From contig PLYU01000265.1 of assembly GCA_003153495.1 (NCBI GenBank), forward strand, positions 1-39,419: a stretch of 39,419 bases of DNA. Reading direction: 5' to 3'. A program made the translations under genes and the position numbers. Below, one piece after another: positions 1 to 7,558 of this stretch; the first letter of the stretch is position 1; each line of letters opens with the position of its first letter. Origin of the DNA: Myxococcales bacterium. GTDB taxonomy: Bacteria; Myxococcota_A; Polyangia; Polyangiales; Polyangiaceae. The notes under the pieces were generated by a model. The model did no database searches. It was not told where the DNA came from and saw nothing but the letters and a program-made list of their open reading frames with translations.

Positions 1-214
1 GCGCCCCGAGCCTGACCCCGCATCACCCGCCTCCCAGAGGAGCAAGAAGAAGCAGCGAGCTGCGTGAACAGCCCACAACCCGTCCAGCCTGCCCCGCAGC
101 CGGACACCCTCTACGCCTGCTTCAGCTCGCGACGATCGGAATTCTCCGGATCCCCACGATCGTCAACAATTGCCTATTCAGACCGTAGTGGGCGCATGCT
201 TGAAGGGACTTCCG

Positions 215-642
215 ATGAACACGTTCTTCCTGTCCGTTGACCTCGATCTTGAATCCAGACAAGATCTCACACCGCTGGTAACAGATCTCGGGGACGCCGT
301 GCTCGTCATGTCGTCCGAGGTGTCGAATGCCACCCATCGCGCGACTCTAGAGCTATCTGGCGACACAGGCGGTGCGGAGGGCTCGATCCTGAGATTTGTT
401 GAGCTGATAAAATGGCCCTTCCGGCAAGGTCCAGGAAGCTATGGGACGACGCTACGGCCAGAGAGTTCAATATCGGGGTCCAGGCCGGTGCTGATACGCA
501 TGCGTTCGAGTTGCGAGTAACGCCTCCGACGCTGCGATGTGTCGCCGAGGTGGGCGGTGCGGTCGTGATTACGGTGTACGGAGGGGACGGCAGGGAAGGC
601 GCCCGCCCTGGGGTGGCTGAGCCTCCGCTCGGCCAGGTGTAG
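215..642 (+). pseudogene. Hypothetical protein gene with a -1 nt frameshift
   Basis: Two overlapping frames together read as one protein of about 141 residues. The first half starts at ATG 215 (MNTFFLSVDLDLES), with a good Shine-Dalgarno GAAGGGA at 202-208. It runs to ...VELIKW near 411. The sequence then continues only in the neighbouring frame from about 412 (LPARSRKLWDDATAREFNIG...) to the stop at 642. Adding one C to the CCC run near 413-415 joins both halves into a continuous protein. The composition, with acidic strands and a late VITVYG strand, resembles small hypothetical beta-rich proteins, but I cannot name the family. It is either a real pseudogene or an assembly error; no other copy is present to decide. 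Confidence 0.6.
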
Positions 643-1124
643 TGTCCCTCCCACCGCAGCCTCACCATCCTGTCCCCGCCAGGGGGCGTCGTCCCCGAGT
701 GGAGACGATCGCGCGCTTCCTCCGTGAATCTCTCGCGCTCGGCGCGATCGCTTCGCGCGACGAACCGGTATGATTCCGACGCGATGAGACTGCGTGGCGC
801 CCGCGCAGCGCACGATCGTGACCTCGCGGTTCAGCACGATCCGGTCCAACCTTGAGGAAGCGAGCGACGTTCTAGGCGTTCCAGAGACAGTCGTCGGCGT
901 CATGGCGGGGAGGGGTGCTCATCGGGTCGTCTCGAGGTCCGCCGTCTCGGCAGAAAGGGCACGCCTCGTTTGTCTGCCGATCTTGGCGGAAGCTGCGGAC
1001 AAAACGCTGCGCGCGACGAGTTGTGTGAAGATCGATTTCATGGAAGGTCGCACCGACGTGAGAGCGGCCTCAAGAGGCGAGCCCGGCTGATCTTTCGACG
1101 GGGTGGCGGACATTCTCTTGCCGG
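643..1124. other. Gene-free stretch
   Basis: No frame on either strand gives a protein with recognisable motifs or a convincing start. The open frames here look like chance products of high GC content. No tRNA-like fold, direct repeat array or mobile-element end was seen. Confidence 0.5.
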
Positions 1125-1152
1125 TTGACAGGAATGTCCTGTGAGCTAGCCT
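1125..1152 (+). promoter_or_regulatory. Promoter with internal palindromic operator for the DUF4160/DUF2442-XRE pair
   Basis: A perfect -35 hexamer TTGACA is at 1125-1130. A poor -10 (TAGCCT, 1147-1152) follows after 16 nt. A perfect palindrome, ACAGGA-ATG-TCCTGT (1128-1142), overlaps the -35 box and spacer. This is where an autorepressor of the downstream XRE type would bind. The predicted transcript would start almost at the GTG of 1160, so the first gene may be translated leaderless. Elements are seen directly; the regulatory role is inferred. Confidence 0.5.
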
Positions 1153-1159
1153 TCTACCC

Positions 1160-1459
1160 GTGGCGAAGGTCCGAGCCTTCGAGCTCCCCGGGTTCGACCT
1201 GTGGTTCAACTCGGAGGACCACTTGCCGCCGCACTTCCATGTCGAGAAGGCGGGTGACTGGGAGATCAAGGTTCACTTCATGCGTCATCCCGACGAGATG
1301 CTCGAGACGGTCTGGCCGAAGAATCCGAAGAGGAAGGGCAACCAGCCCCGACCGGGGGAGCTTCGCGCGATCACGGGCAAGGCCGAGGAGCATCGTGCCG
1401 AGCTTCTGGAAGAGTGGCAGCGGGGAGTTCACGTGAAGGATCCAGGACCCGCGAGGTAG
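1160..1459 (+). CDS. DUF4160 domain protein
   Basis: This is a 99-residue protein starting with GTG. It matches the DUF4160 family: an N-terminal strand motif (FELPGFDLWF), then the characteristic histidine block LPPHFHVEKAGDWEIKV at about residues 21-37, and a helical C-terminus. DUF4160 genes commonly sit directly before a DUF2442 gene, and the pair behaves like a toxin-antitoxin or defence-linked module, although the biochemical role is not established. Here the next gene, 4 nt downstream, encodes DUF2442 fused to an XRE helix-turn-helix, which supports an operon. No Shine-Dalgarno is visible before the GTG, consistent with the close promoter at 1125-1152. Confidence 0.85.
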   Translation: MAKVRAFELPGFDLWFNSEDHLPPHFHVEKAGDWEIKVHFMRHPDEMLETVWPKNPKRKGNQPRPGELRAITGKAEEHRAELLEEWQRGVHVKDPGPAR

Positions 1460-1463
1460 AGCC

Positions 1464-2339
1464 ATGGAGAGCGTCGAGATTCTGGTTTCCGATCACGCCA
1501 GGGCGAAGGTCGTGCGGGCGCTGGGGGCGCTGCCGGGGATGCGCTTCACGACGGATGCGTCGCGGCGCTCGGGGCATCGGCTGTTCATCACGTTGCTGGA
1601 GGACCTGGAGACGGAGGCGGGTCGTCGGGAGCTCGGGCGGCTCTACCGGGTCGCGGTCAAAGGGATGCGCGATGTTCCGATGGTCTACATCGGGAAGACG
1701 TTCGCCGAGCCCATGAGCCACCTGGCGTTGCAGGCGTTTGCGCGCTGGTCGCACATCGTGGAGCGGGAGCCGTTCATTGCGTCGGAGCCGGAGGCGGTTC
1801 GCCGGATGGTCCTGGCGCACGGCAAGGGGGCGGAGAAGGAACTGATCGCGTCGGTGGCGATCGAGGATGAGAAGCTGGTCGTGTGGAGCTGCGAGCCGCG
1901 GCGGTTCGAGGTTCCGGTGGCCGAGATGCCGGCGCTCGCGCGGATGTCCGGACGGGTGCGGGCGAACTTCGAGCTGAGCGCGAGTGGGAGCCGCATCCGG
2001 TGGCCGGAGGCCGATGTGGACATCAACCTGGACACGATCCGCGAGCATGCGGATCCGGAGGTGCGTCGGGAGCACGAGGCGCGGGCTCGGCAGGATGCGA
2101 CGCGTTATGCCGACGCGATCCGGCGACTTCGGGAGGAGCGCGGGTTGAAGCAGTCGGACGTCGAGGGGTTGACCGATCGGCAGGTGCGTCGGCTCGAAGA
2201 GGGAGGGACGGTGCCGCAGATCGAGACGTTGAAGAAGCTGGCTGCGGCGCACGGGATGACGATCGAGGATTACTTGGGGGAGCTGGCGAAGCGGAGTCGG
2301 AAGGCGCCGCGGCGGGTGCCAAGGTTGCGGCGTCGCTAG
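1464..2339 (+). CDS. DUF2442 domain protein with C-terminal XRE helix-turn-helix
   Basis: This is a 291-residue protein. Residues 1-125 are a helical N-terminal region of no recognised family. Residues 130-195 look like DUF2442 (strand-rich, ending GSRIRWPEADVDINLDTI). Residues 210-275 form a Cro/C1-type helix-turn-helix (IRRLREERGLKQSDVEGLTD, then VRRLEEGGTVPQIETLKKLA). The tail is Arg/Lys rich. The ATG lies 4 nt after the DUF4160 stop with GAGGT just upstream, so the two are likely co-transcribed. By analogy with XRE antitoxins it probably binds DNA and represses its own promoter; the palindrome at 1128-1142 is the natural target. The stop shares the palindrome CTAG (2336-2339) with the stop of the convergent hydrolase. 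Confidence 0.8.
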   Translation: MESVEILVSDHARAKVVRALGALPGMRFTTDASRRSGHRLFITLLEDLETEAGRRELGRLYRVAVKGMRDVPMVYIGKTFAEPMSHLALQAFARWSHIVEREPFIASEPEAVRRMVLAHGKGAEKELIASVAIEDEKLVVWSCEPRRFEVPVAEMPALARMSGRVRANFELSASGSRIRWPEADVDINLDTIREHADPEVRREHEARARQDATRYADAIRRLREERGLKQSDVEGLTDRQVRRLEEGGTVPQIETLKKLAAAHGMTIEDYLGELAKRSRKAPRRVPRLRRR

Positions 2340-3019
2340 TGCACGAGGACCGGGAGAAGGAACTGGGAGATCCGCGTGGCCGCTTCCGCCGCGGCTCGCT
2401 GAAGGACGAGGTGAGGGGCGTCGAGCACTTGGCTCTGCAGGTCGGGGCGAAGGCGATGCAGCGGGTCCACGGACTTCAGGCCCACCAGACGGTCGCGTTT
2501 CCCGGCGAGGTACAGCGTGGGCACGACGCTGGCTGCGAACTCGGCTGTGACGTCGACCGAGGCGACCTCTCGAAGTCGGTGAGCTAGCACGGCGGGGTCG
2601 ACCGATTCGATGGCCGTGCGGACGTCGTGGACGTCGGCGTCCGTGGCGTCCATGCCGAGCATCGCCCAGCGCAGCGCGACATCGGGAAGACGGACGCGGA
2701 AGAGCGGGGCCCCGAGGGTGGCGCCGATGCGTGCTGTGAGGGTGCGAGCGCGAGCGAAGGAGGCGACCAGGACGAGGGCGCGGACCTGGTCGGGGTACCG
2801 GGTGGCGAGGAGGATGCCGAGGGGACCGGAGAAGGACTCGGCGACGACGGCAAACGGGCCACGAGGGATGTCGAGTTCGGCGAGGAGGTCCTGGTAGCCG
2901 AGAGGGCGGTCCGGGGGGAAGGACACCGCGCGGGCGTCGAGGGCGGGATCGAGATGGGGCAGGAGGGGGTCGAAGAGCCGGCCGGTGCCGTCAAGTCCGG
3001 GGAGGAGGAGGGTCACCAT
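2336..3019 (-). CDS. Alpha/beta-fold hydrolase
   Basis: A 227-residue protein with a compact alpha/beta hydrolase fold. It opens with MVTLLLPGLDGTGRLF, the oxyanion-loop region. The nucleophile elbow is AESFSGP at about residues 60-66, where Ala replaces the usual first Gly. An acid follows in YLAGKRDRLVG and the catalytic His in LDAPHLVLQ near the C-terminus. There is no signal peptide, so it is probably cytoplasmic; the substrate is unknown. The ATG at 3019 follows the stop of the upstream TPR gene after one base, so translation is probably coupled. A longer in-frame start upstream would add Pro/Arg-rich sequence that is a shadow of the TPR gene. Confidence 0.85.
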   Translation of the reverse strand: MVTLLLPGLDGTGRLFDPLLPHLDPALDARAVSFPPDRPLGYQDLLAELDIPRGPFAVVAESFSGPLGILLATRYPDQVRALVLVASFARARTLTARIGATLGAPLFRVRLPDVALRWAMLGMDATDADVHDVRTAIESVDPAVLAHRLREVASVDVTAEFAASVVPTLYLAGKRDRLVGLKSVDPLHRLRPDLQSQVLDAPHLVLQRAAAEAATRISQFLLPVLVH

Positions 3020-3020
3020 G

Positions 3021-3989
3021 TCAGGTGGGGGATGCGCCCCGGGAGGCCATCTGGTTCGGCAGGTCGCGCGGCTCCTTCCAGGTCGGGTAGAGGCTGAGCA
3101 ACCGCCGGAGCGACGAGGCATCGGCCCGCGTGCGCGCGAGGTGGTAGCGAATCATGAGCCTCTGCGTGCCCCGGCTGCGTGAGGAGCGACGTCCCGGAAG
3201 CCGCTCCTTCGACCGAGCGTCGCTGAGGGTTTCCGAGCGCACGAACACGCACTCGGAAAGGCGCCCGCCGAGGCTCCAGAGCGCGCTCCAGAATGCGGGT
3301 TCGTCGAACGTCGCGCTCGGGAGAAAGAACCAATCGCCGTACGACAGCTCGACCGACCCGTGCGATCGGGCGATTCGGTCCCACGTTCGGAGAACGGCTG
3401 CTCCGTCCCCTCGCGCGCCGTGGACGCGGGCGGCGCACAGGAGGCCGCGAACCCCGCGCACGCGCGAGACGACGTTCGACTCCTGCTGGGCGTGCCCACG
3501 CGCCAGGAGTTCGTCCGCAGTCCAGACCGGATCTGTCTCGTCGTAGACGCGGGTCGCCCCGTGCTCGTTCAGCGTGGTCAAGTCGTCTCTGGCGCACTGG
3601 TCTTCCGGGTCGAGCGCGAGTGCGCGCCGCAGGGCCATGCGAGCGTGCCGGCCGTCTCCCATTCGATCCTGCATGCTTCCGATTTCGCGCCAGCTAGCGG
3701 CTTGACGAGGGTCGTGGCGAAGCGAGCGGCGGTAGGCGGCGATCGCCGCCCGTGGGGCGCCGTTCCAGTCGTGGACGTCTCGCACGACGTAGCAGGCCTG
3801 GCTCAACGTCCGGCGATCGGTCGCGGTCTTTGCGGTGGCGGCGAACGCGTCGAGCGCGGGGCACAATCGAGTGCGAAACCATGCGAAGCCTTTCGCGTGG
3901 ACGTCGGCGACGCCGGCACGCGCGGTCCACAGGACGATCCTGCGCGCTTGCGTCCGTGCGTGGGCTCGACGGACGGACGATGCCCTCAT
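3021..3989 (-). CDS. TPR-containing hypothetical protein
   Basis: A 322-residue protein. At least one clear TPR pair lies around residues 85-140 (AIAAYRRSLRHDPRQAASW, then ARMALRRALALDPED). The following region is helical and Trp/Arg rich, with no catalytic motif seen. The start is the ATG at 3989, which overlaps the stop of the upstream 106-residue gene as ATGA. The gene is followed one base later by the hydrolase start, giving a three-gene operon on the minus strand. TPRs suggest protein-protein contacts, but the partner is unknown. The first 20 residues are very Arg rich, so the true start could be slightly internal. Confidence 0.7.
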   Translation of the reverse strand: MRASSVRRAHARTQARRIVLWTARAGVADVHAKGFAWFRTRLCPALDAFAATAKTATDRRTLSQACYVVRDVHDWNGAPRAAIAAYRRSLRHDPRQAASWREIGSMQDRMGDGRHARMALRRALALDPEDQCARDDLTTLNEHGATRVYDETDPVWTADELLARGHAQQESNVVSRVRGVRGLLCAARVHGARGDGAAVLRTWDRIARSHGSVELSYGDWFFLPSATFDEPAFWSALWSLGGRLSECVFVRSETLSDARSKERLPGRRSSRSRGTQRLMIRYHLARTRADASSLRRLLSLYPTWKEPRDLPNQMASRGASPT

Positions 3990-4306
3990 GTACGCTCTCG
4001 CCGCGCCTTGTCTGGCTCGCGGCGGATCTCCGTCCAGTACTCGACGCGAACGTCCTCGTCGATCTCCACCGGGAGGTTGCTCACGTAGAGGCGGTCGGCG
4101 CCGTCGCGACGGGGCCCGGAGATCCAGTACTGCTCGAGGGTCTCCAGGTCGAAGTAGTTGGCCTTGTACCCGCCCTTTTGGCTCTGGAAGGCCTTCCCCG
4201 CGTAGTAGAGCGTCTTGCCGGTCTTCGAGAAGGACACGCGTCCGATGCGAGCCGGACCGGACAGGCTCTCGCTCTTGCACTCGACGTACATGATTCTCGG
4301 TTTCAT
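3986..4306 (-). CDS. Conserved 106-residue hypothetical protein
   Basis: The protein starts MKPRIMYVECKSESLSGPAR and contains SFSKTGKTLYYAGKAFQ, KANYFDLETLEQYWISGP and a late VEIDEDVRVEYW. This is a widely spread small soluble family whose members I recall being mislabelled as 1-deoxy-D-xylulose-5-phosphate synthase. The length and motifs bear no relation to that enzyme. Its function is unknown. It is the first gene of the minus-strand operon with the TPR protein and the hydrolase, overlapping the former by 4 nt. The start is chosen at ATG 4306 because the conserved MKPRIMY begins there. Confidence 0.8.
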   Translation of the reverse strand: MKPRIMYVECKSESLSGPARIGRVSFSKTGKTLYYAGKAFQSQKGGYKANYFDLETLEQYWISGPRRDGADRLYVSNLPVEIDEDVRVEYWTEIRREPDKARRERT

Positions 4307-4391
4307 GGTGGTTCGGGGGCGATCAGCGCGAGGCTGCGGGTGATTATCGCACTGCCGACCGTCCCCTGTTGAGCCGACCGCTGCGCGGCGA

Positions 4392-4434
4392 AGATCCGAG
4401 TGTGGGGCGCGCCTTCTGCGACGGTCTCGGATCT
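4392..4434 (-). terminator. Inverted repeat, possible terminator
   Basis: Perfect 9-bp arms AGATCCGAG (4392-4400) and CTCGGATCT (4426-4434) are separated by 25 nt. The repeat lies just downstream of the minus-strand HTH gene and before the next gene on that strand. There is no T tract, so intrinsic termination is uncertain. Confidence 0.35.
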
Positions 4435-4443
4435 CTTGGCGGG

Positions 4444-4764
4444 CTACGACCCTCCCTTGCGCTCGGGGGGCGTGCCGGGTGGTGCGGGGTCGGCATGCTT
4501 CGCGCGTGTCGCCGGAGGTGCGGCCGGCTCGCCGTTCGAGACGGCGACACCCGGCGAGACCGGAGCCAGACGCTCTTGAGGCGCCCTCGGTTTGCTCTGG
4601 CCCCTCTTCCTCCGGACGTGACTCAGGTGCTTCTGGAGGGCCGCCGCGCTCACGGGGATGCCGCGGTCCGACAGCATCTTGGCGATGTCCGCCAGCCGGT
4701 ACCCCTTGGCTCGCATCCCGAGGATGTGGGGAACGAGCATCCGGATGGCTTCGGTCTTGGTCAC
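4444..4764 (-). CDS. Small helix-turn-helix protein, plasmid-accessory type
   Basis: A 106-residue protein. Residues 1-53 form a compact helical domain (AIRMLVPHILGMRAKGYRLA, then IAKMLSDRGIPVSAAALQKH), which reads as a resolvase or TraK/MobC-like helix-turn-helix. The rest (54-106) is a disordered Pro/Ala/Arg/Lys-rich tail. Such domains occur in plasmid mobilisation and partition accessory proteins and in transposon-borne regulators. No relaxase, recombinase or transfer gene is nearby, so it may be a leftover of an integrated element. It stands alone on its strand, with the RCC1 lipoprotein genes diverging from it. Confidence 0.55.
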   Translation of the reverse strand: MTKTEAIRMLVPHILGMRAKGYRLADIAKMLSDRGIPVSAAALQKHLSHVRRKRGQSKPRAPQERLAPVSPGVAVSNGEPAAPPATRAKHADPAPPGTPPERKGGS

Positions 4765-4921
4765 CTCGTCTGCCGGGTGGTCGGGCAGCGCGTCGATGGC
4801 GCGCTAAGGGTCGGAGCGTTCTTCGGGGTGACCGTGGCGCCCGAGTGACGCGGCCGCGCGAGGCGCGCAGCGGGCGACGCGCCGTTGCGCCTCGTCGACC
4901 CGCCACCTACAGTCCGCGCCC

Positions 4922-7558
4922 ATGCGGGGAGCCGAGGCGCCGGCACATCGCTGCAGGCGGCTGGCCGTCGGCAAGCTGTTCGCCTGCGTCGCGCTGCTCG
5001 CGGCAGGGTCCACGGCGGCCTGCGGTGGGACGCCGGCATCTGGAGGGACCCTGGATCCGGCGGCGCAGCCCGACCGGCCCTACGACGTCACGGCGACCGC
5101 CGGCACCCTGGAGGCCGTCGTCCACGTCGAGTGGCGCGGCCCGACGGCCCGGTCGGCCGACGGCTTCGTCCTGTTGCGCGACGGTGTCGAGCTCGCCGAG
5201 GTCTCCGCGACCACCCTGCGCTACGACGACGCGCAAGCCGAGGCCGGCACGCCCGGCGTCCCGTCGCTGACCACGTCGTCGAGCACGCGCACCGACGGGG
5301 TGATGCTGACGTGGTCCGTCGCCCCGGCGGTGCCTGGCGCCTCGCATCGCTACGCCGTAACCGCCCGCTTCGGCGCGGTGCTGAGCGTGCCGTCCGACTC
5401 GGCCGTCGGCTTCCGGGCCGCGCCGGGCATCGTCCGGTACGACCTCGAGCGCGAGGATCTCGGGACGTGGCAGCCGCTGACGTCCGCCTCGAGCTACCTG
5501 GACGTGTCCGCGCCTCTCGGCGCGATCGACCCGGGCAGCGTCGACGCGCGGCCGTACATCGTTCCCCTCGGGGCGGTCACGCTGGTCGCGACCGGTGCCA
5601 GCGCTCAGCCCGTCGCGGCCCAGTACCGGGTGCGCGCGGTCGGCCCCGACGGACCGGGACCGGCCTCGGCGCCGGTGCGCGGCGCTCGGGGGGTCGGCCC
5701 GCTGACCTACCAGTGGGAGCGCTCGTCCGCCGACGCCGACGGCGACTACGCGCCGCTGCCCGACGTGACCGGACCCTCCTGGTACGACGCCGACCTTCCC
5801 CCCGGGGCGGCCCGCTACTACCGCGCTTCGCTCCACGCGGACGGCGCGGCCGACGCCGTCACCGCCGGCGCGCGCGCTCAGACCGAGCCGGCCATCGCGA
5901 AGGTGGCGGCGGCCGAGAACCTGAGCTGCGCGATCCGCGTGGACGGCTCGGTCGCGTGCTGGGGCGGCCACGGCCTCGCGCCCTTCGCGCTGGGTGGCGT
6001 CCCGCTCGACGCGGCCGCGTTGCAGGCCTACTCCGACGTGGCGATCGGCGACAGCCACGCCTGCGCTCTCCGCGCGGGCAGCGGGCTCGTTCACTGCTGG
6101 GGGGGCGCGTCGCTGACGCCGCCCGTCCCTGCCGATCCGTCGACCGAGGCGTTCCGCGAGGTGGCCTCCGGCTCGCACTTCACCTGCGGCGTGCGCGCGA
6201 GCGACGGCACGCTGGCTTGCTGGGGGGAACCGCCCACGGGACCGGGCGGCTCGTTCCTGCACGTGGCCGCGGCGGGACAGAGCGTCTGCGCGATCCGCGC
6301 GGCGGACGGCAAGGTCGTGTGCTGGGGCGGCTACGGGGTTCCCCCACCCCAGGGTCCCTCGCAGGACGCGGTCACCGAGGTGTCCACGAACTACGCGGGC
6401 GGCACGTGCGCGGTGCGGGCGACCGACGGGCGCGCGGTGTGCTGGGGCTCCACCGTCGACAACCCGCCGAGCGACCCCGTGCATGGCATCGCGGTGGGCT
6501 CGGATTTCGCGTGCGCGCTGCGCCGAGCCGACGACACACCGGTGTGCTGGGGATCCTCGGTGCCCGACGGCGCCGGAGGGGTGACGAGCCAGCGGTCGCT
6601 CGGGCTCGCCATCGGCACGCGCCACGGTTGCTCGATCCTCGTGGGGGGCAAGGTCGCGTGCTTCGGGGAGAACGGCACGGGCGAGGCGCCGTGGCTGCCG
6701 CGCTCGGGGCGCTTCACCTCCGTCTCGGGCGGCTCGGTGCCCTGCGCGACCGACGCGGGCGGGCACGTGCACTGCTGGGGCGCGAGCGCGTGGCTGCTCG
6801 CCGGGACCCCGCCGGGGGCGAGCGATGTCACGACGGCGGTCTCCTCGAGCGACCCCTACGCGTGCGCCCTCGACAGCCAGGGCAGCCCGCGATGCTGGGG
6901 GTACAGTCCGTACGATCCTCCCTCGGCGCCGCTCGCCCCCCCGGCAGGTGCGCTCTTTCGTGCCCTCTCGGTCGCGGACCGCGGCGGCTGCGGGATCGGC
7001 GCGTCCACCGGGACCCTCGCGTGCTGGGGAAGCCTCGGCGCCCTCCCCGCGGACTTCGGCAGCGAGTCGTTCACCGCGGTCGGCTTCGGCGGCGGGCACC
7101 TCTGCGCGATACGCGCCGACAGCAAGCTGCGCTGCTGGGGGAGCAACGCCTTCGGTCAGGCGCCGGCCGGTCCCTCCGTCGACTCGTTCAGCGCCGTCTC
7201 CACGGGCCCCGCCTTCACCTGCGCCATCGGCGCCGCCGATCAGAGGCTCCGCTGCTGGGGCGGCGCGGCGCTCAGCGGCTCGACGGTCGACTCCTTCATT
7301 CCCCCCACCGGTCCGTCCGACGATCGCTACCGCGCGGTGGCGTCCGGAGACGCCCACGTCTGCGCGATTCGCAGCGACGACGGCAAGGTGGTCTGCTGGG
7401 GCCGCGCGTACGGTCCGACCGGCGCGTCGGTGGGCAGCTACACGTCGCTCTCCGCCGCGCACGACGGGACCTGCGGGGTGCGCGCCGGCGACGGCAAGGT
7501 GATCTGCTGGGGCGCCGGGCACTTTGGCCAGTCGGGCGACCCCGTGGTGCTGCCATGA
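4922..7558 (+). CDS. Secreted RCC1-repeat lipoprotein (first of tandem pair)
   Basis: An 878-residue protein. A signal peptide (LFACVALLAAGSTAAC) ends in a weak lipobox cysteine at about residue 37. Residues 50-310 hold fibronectin-III/Ig-like strands, including TYQWERSSADADGDY. The rest is 14 RCC1-type repeats, each with a Cys pair about 10 residues apart (CAIRVDGSVACWG, CALRAGSGLVHCWG and so on). Fourteen repeats would fit two seven-bladed propellers. The Cys pairs suggest intra-repeat disulphides in an oxidising compartment. RCC1-type repeats outside eukaryotes are abundant in secreted myxobacterial proteins of unknown role. The stop overlaps the next gene's start as ATGA. Confidence 0.9.
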   Translation: MRGAEAPAHRCRRLAVGKLFACVALLAAGSTAACGGTPASGGTLDPAAQPDRPYDVTATAGTLEAVVHVEWRGPTARSADGFVLLRDGVELAEVSATTLRYDDAQAEAGTPGVPSLTTSSSTRTDGVMLTWSVAPAVPGASHRYAVTARFGAVLSVPSDSAVGFRAAPGIVRYDLEREDLGTWQPLTSASSYLDVSAPLGAIDPGSVDARPYIVPLGAVTLVATGASAQPVAAQYRVRAVGPDGPGPASAPVRGARGVGPLTYQWERSSADADGDYAPLPDVTGPSWYDADLPPGAARYYRASLHADGAADAVTAGARAQTEPAIAKVAAAENLSCAIRVDGSVACWGGHGLAPFALGGVPLDAAALQAYSDVAIGDSHACALRAGSGLVHCWGGASLTPPVPADPSTEAFREVASGSHFTCGVRASDGTLACWGEPPTGPGGSFLHVAAAGQSVCAIRAADGKVVCWGGYGVPPPQGPSQDAVTEVSTNYAGGTCAVRATDGRAVCWGSTVDNPPSDPVHGIAVGSDFACALRRADDTPVCWGSSVPDGAGGVTSQRSLGLAIGTRHGCSILVGGKVACFGENGTGEAPWLPRSGRFTSVSGGSVPCATDAGGHVHCWGASAWLLAGTPPGASDVTTAVSSSDPYACALDSQGSPRCWGYSPYDPPSAPLAPPAGALFRALSVADRGGCGIGASTGTLACWGSLGALPADFGSESFTAVGFGGGHLCAIRADSKLRCWGSNAFGQAPAGPSVDSFSAVSTGPAFTCAIGAADQRLRCWGGAALSGSTVDSFIPPTGPSDDRYRAVASGDAHVCAIRSDDGKVVCWGRAYGPTGASVGSYTSLSAAHDGTCGVRAGDGKVICWGAGHFGQSGDPVVLP

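Noticed and set aside
1-67. Open frame from the left edge ending SQRSKKKQRAA then stop at 65-67
   Set aside because: It could be the 3' end of a gene beyond the edge, but 21 open codons at this GC content carry no weight and no family is recognisable.
6768-6783. Sixth copy of the GGCACG-N5-TGC sigma-54-like core
   Set aside because: It lies inside an RCC1 repeat coding for conserved residues (HVHCWG), with no gene start downstream; treated as chance.
4907-7522. Long open frames on the minus strand and in the +1 frame across the RCC1 genes
   Set aside because: They are Arg/Ala/Gly/Pro-rich shadows caused by high GC third positions; the RCC1 frames have signal peptides and clear repeats.
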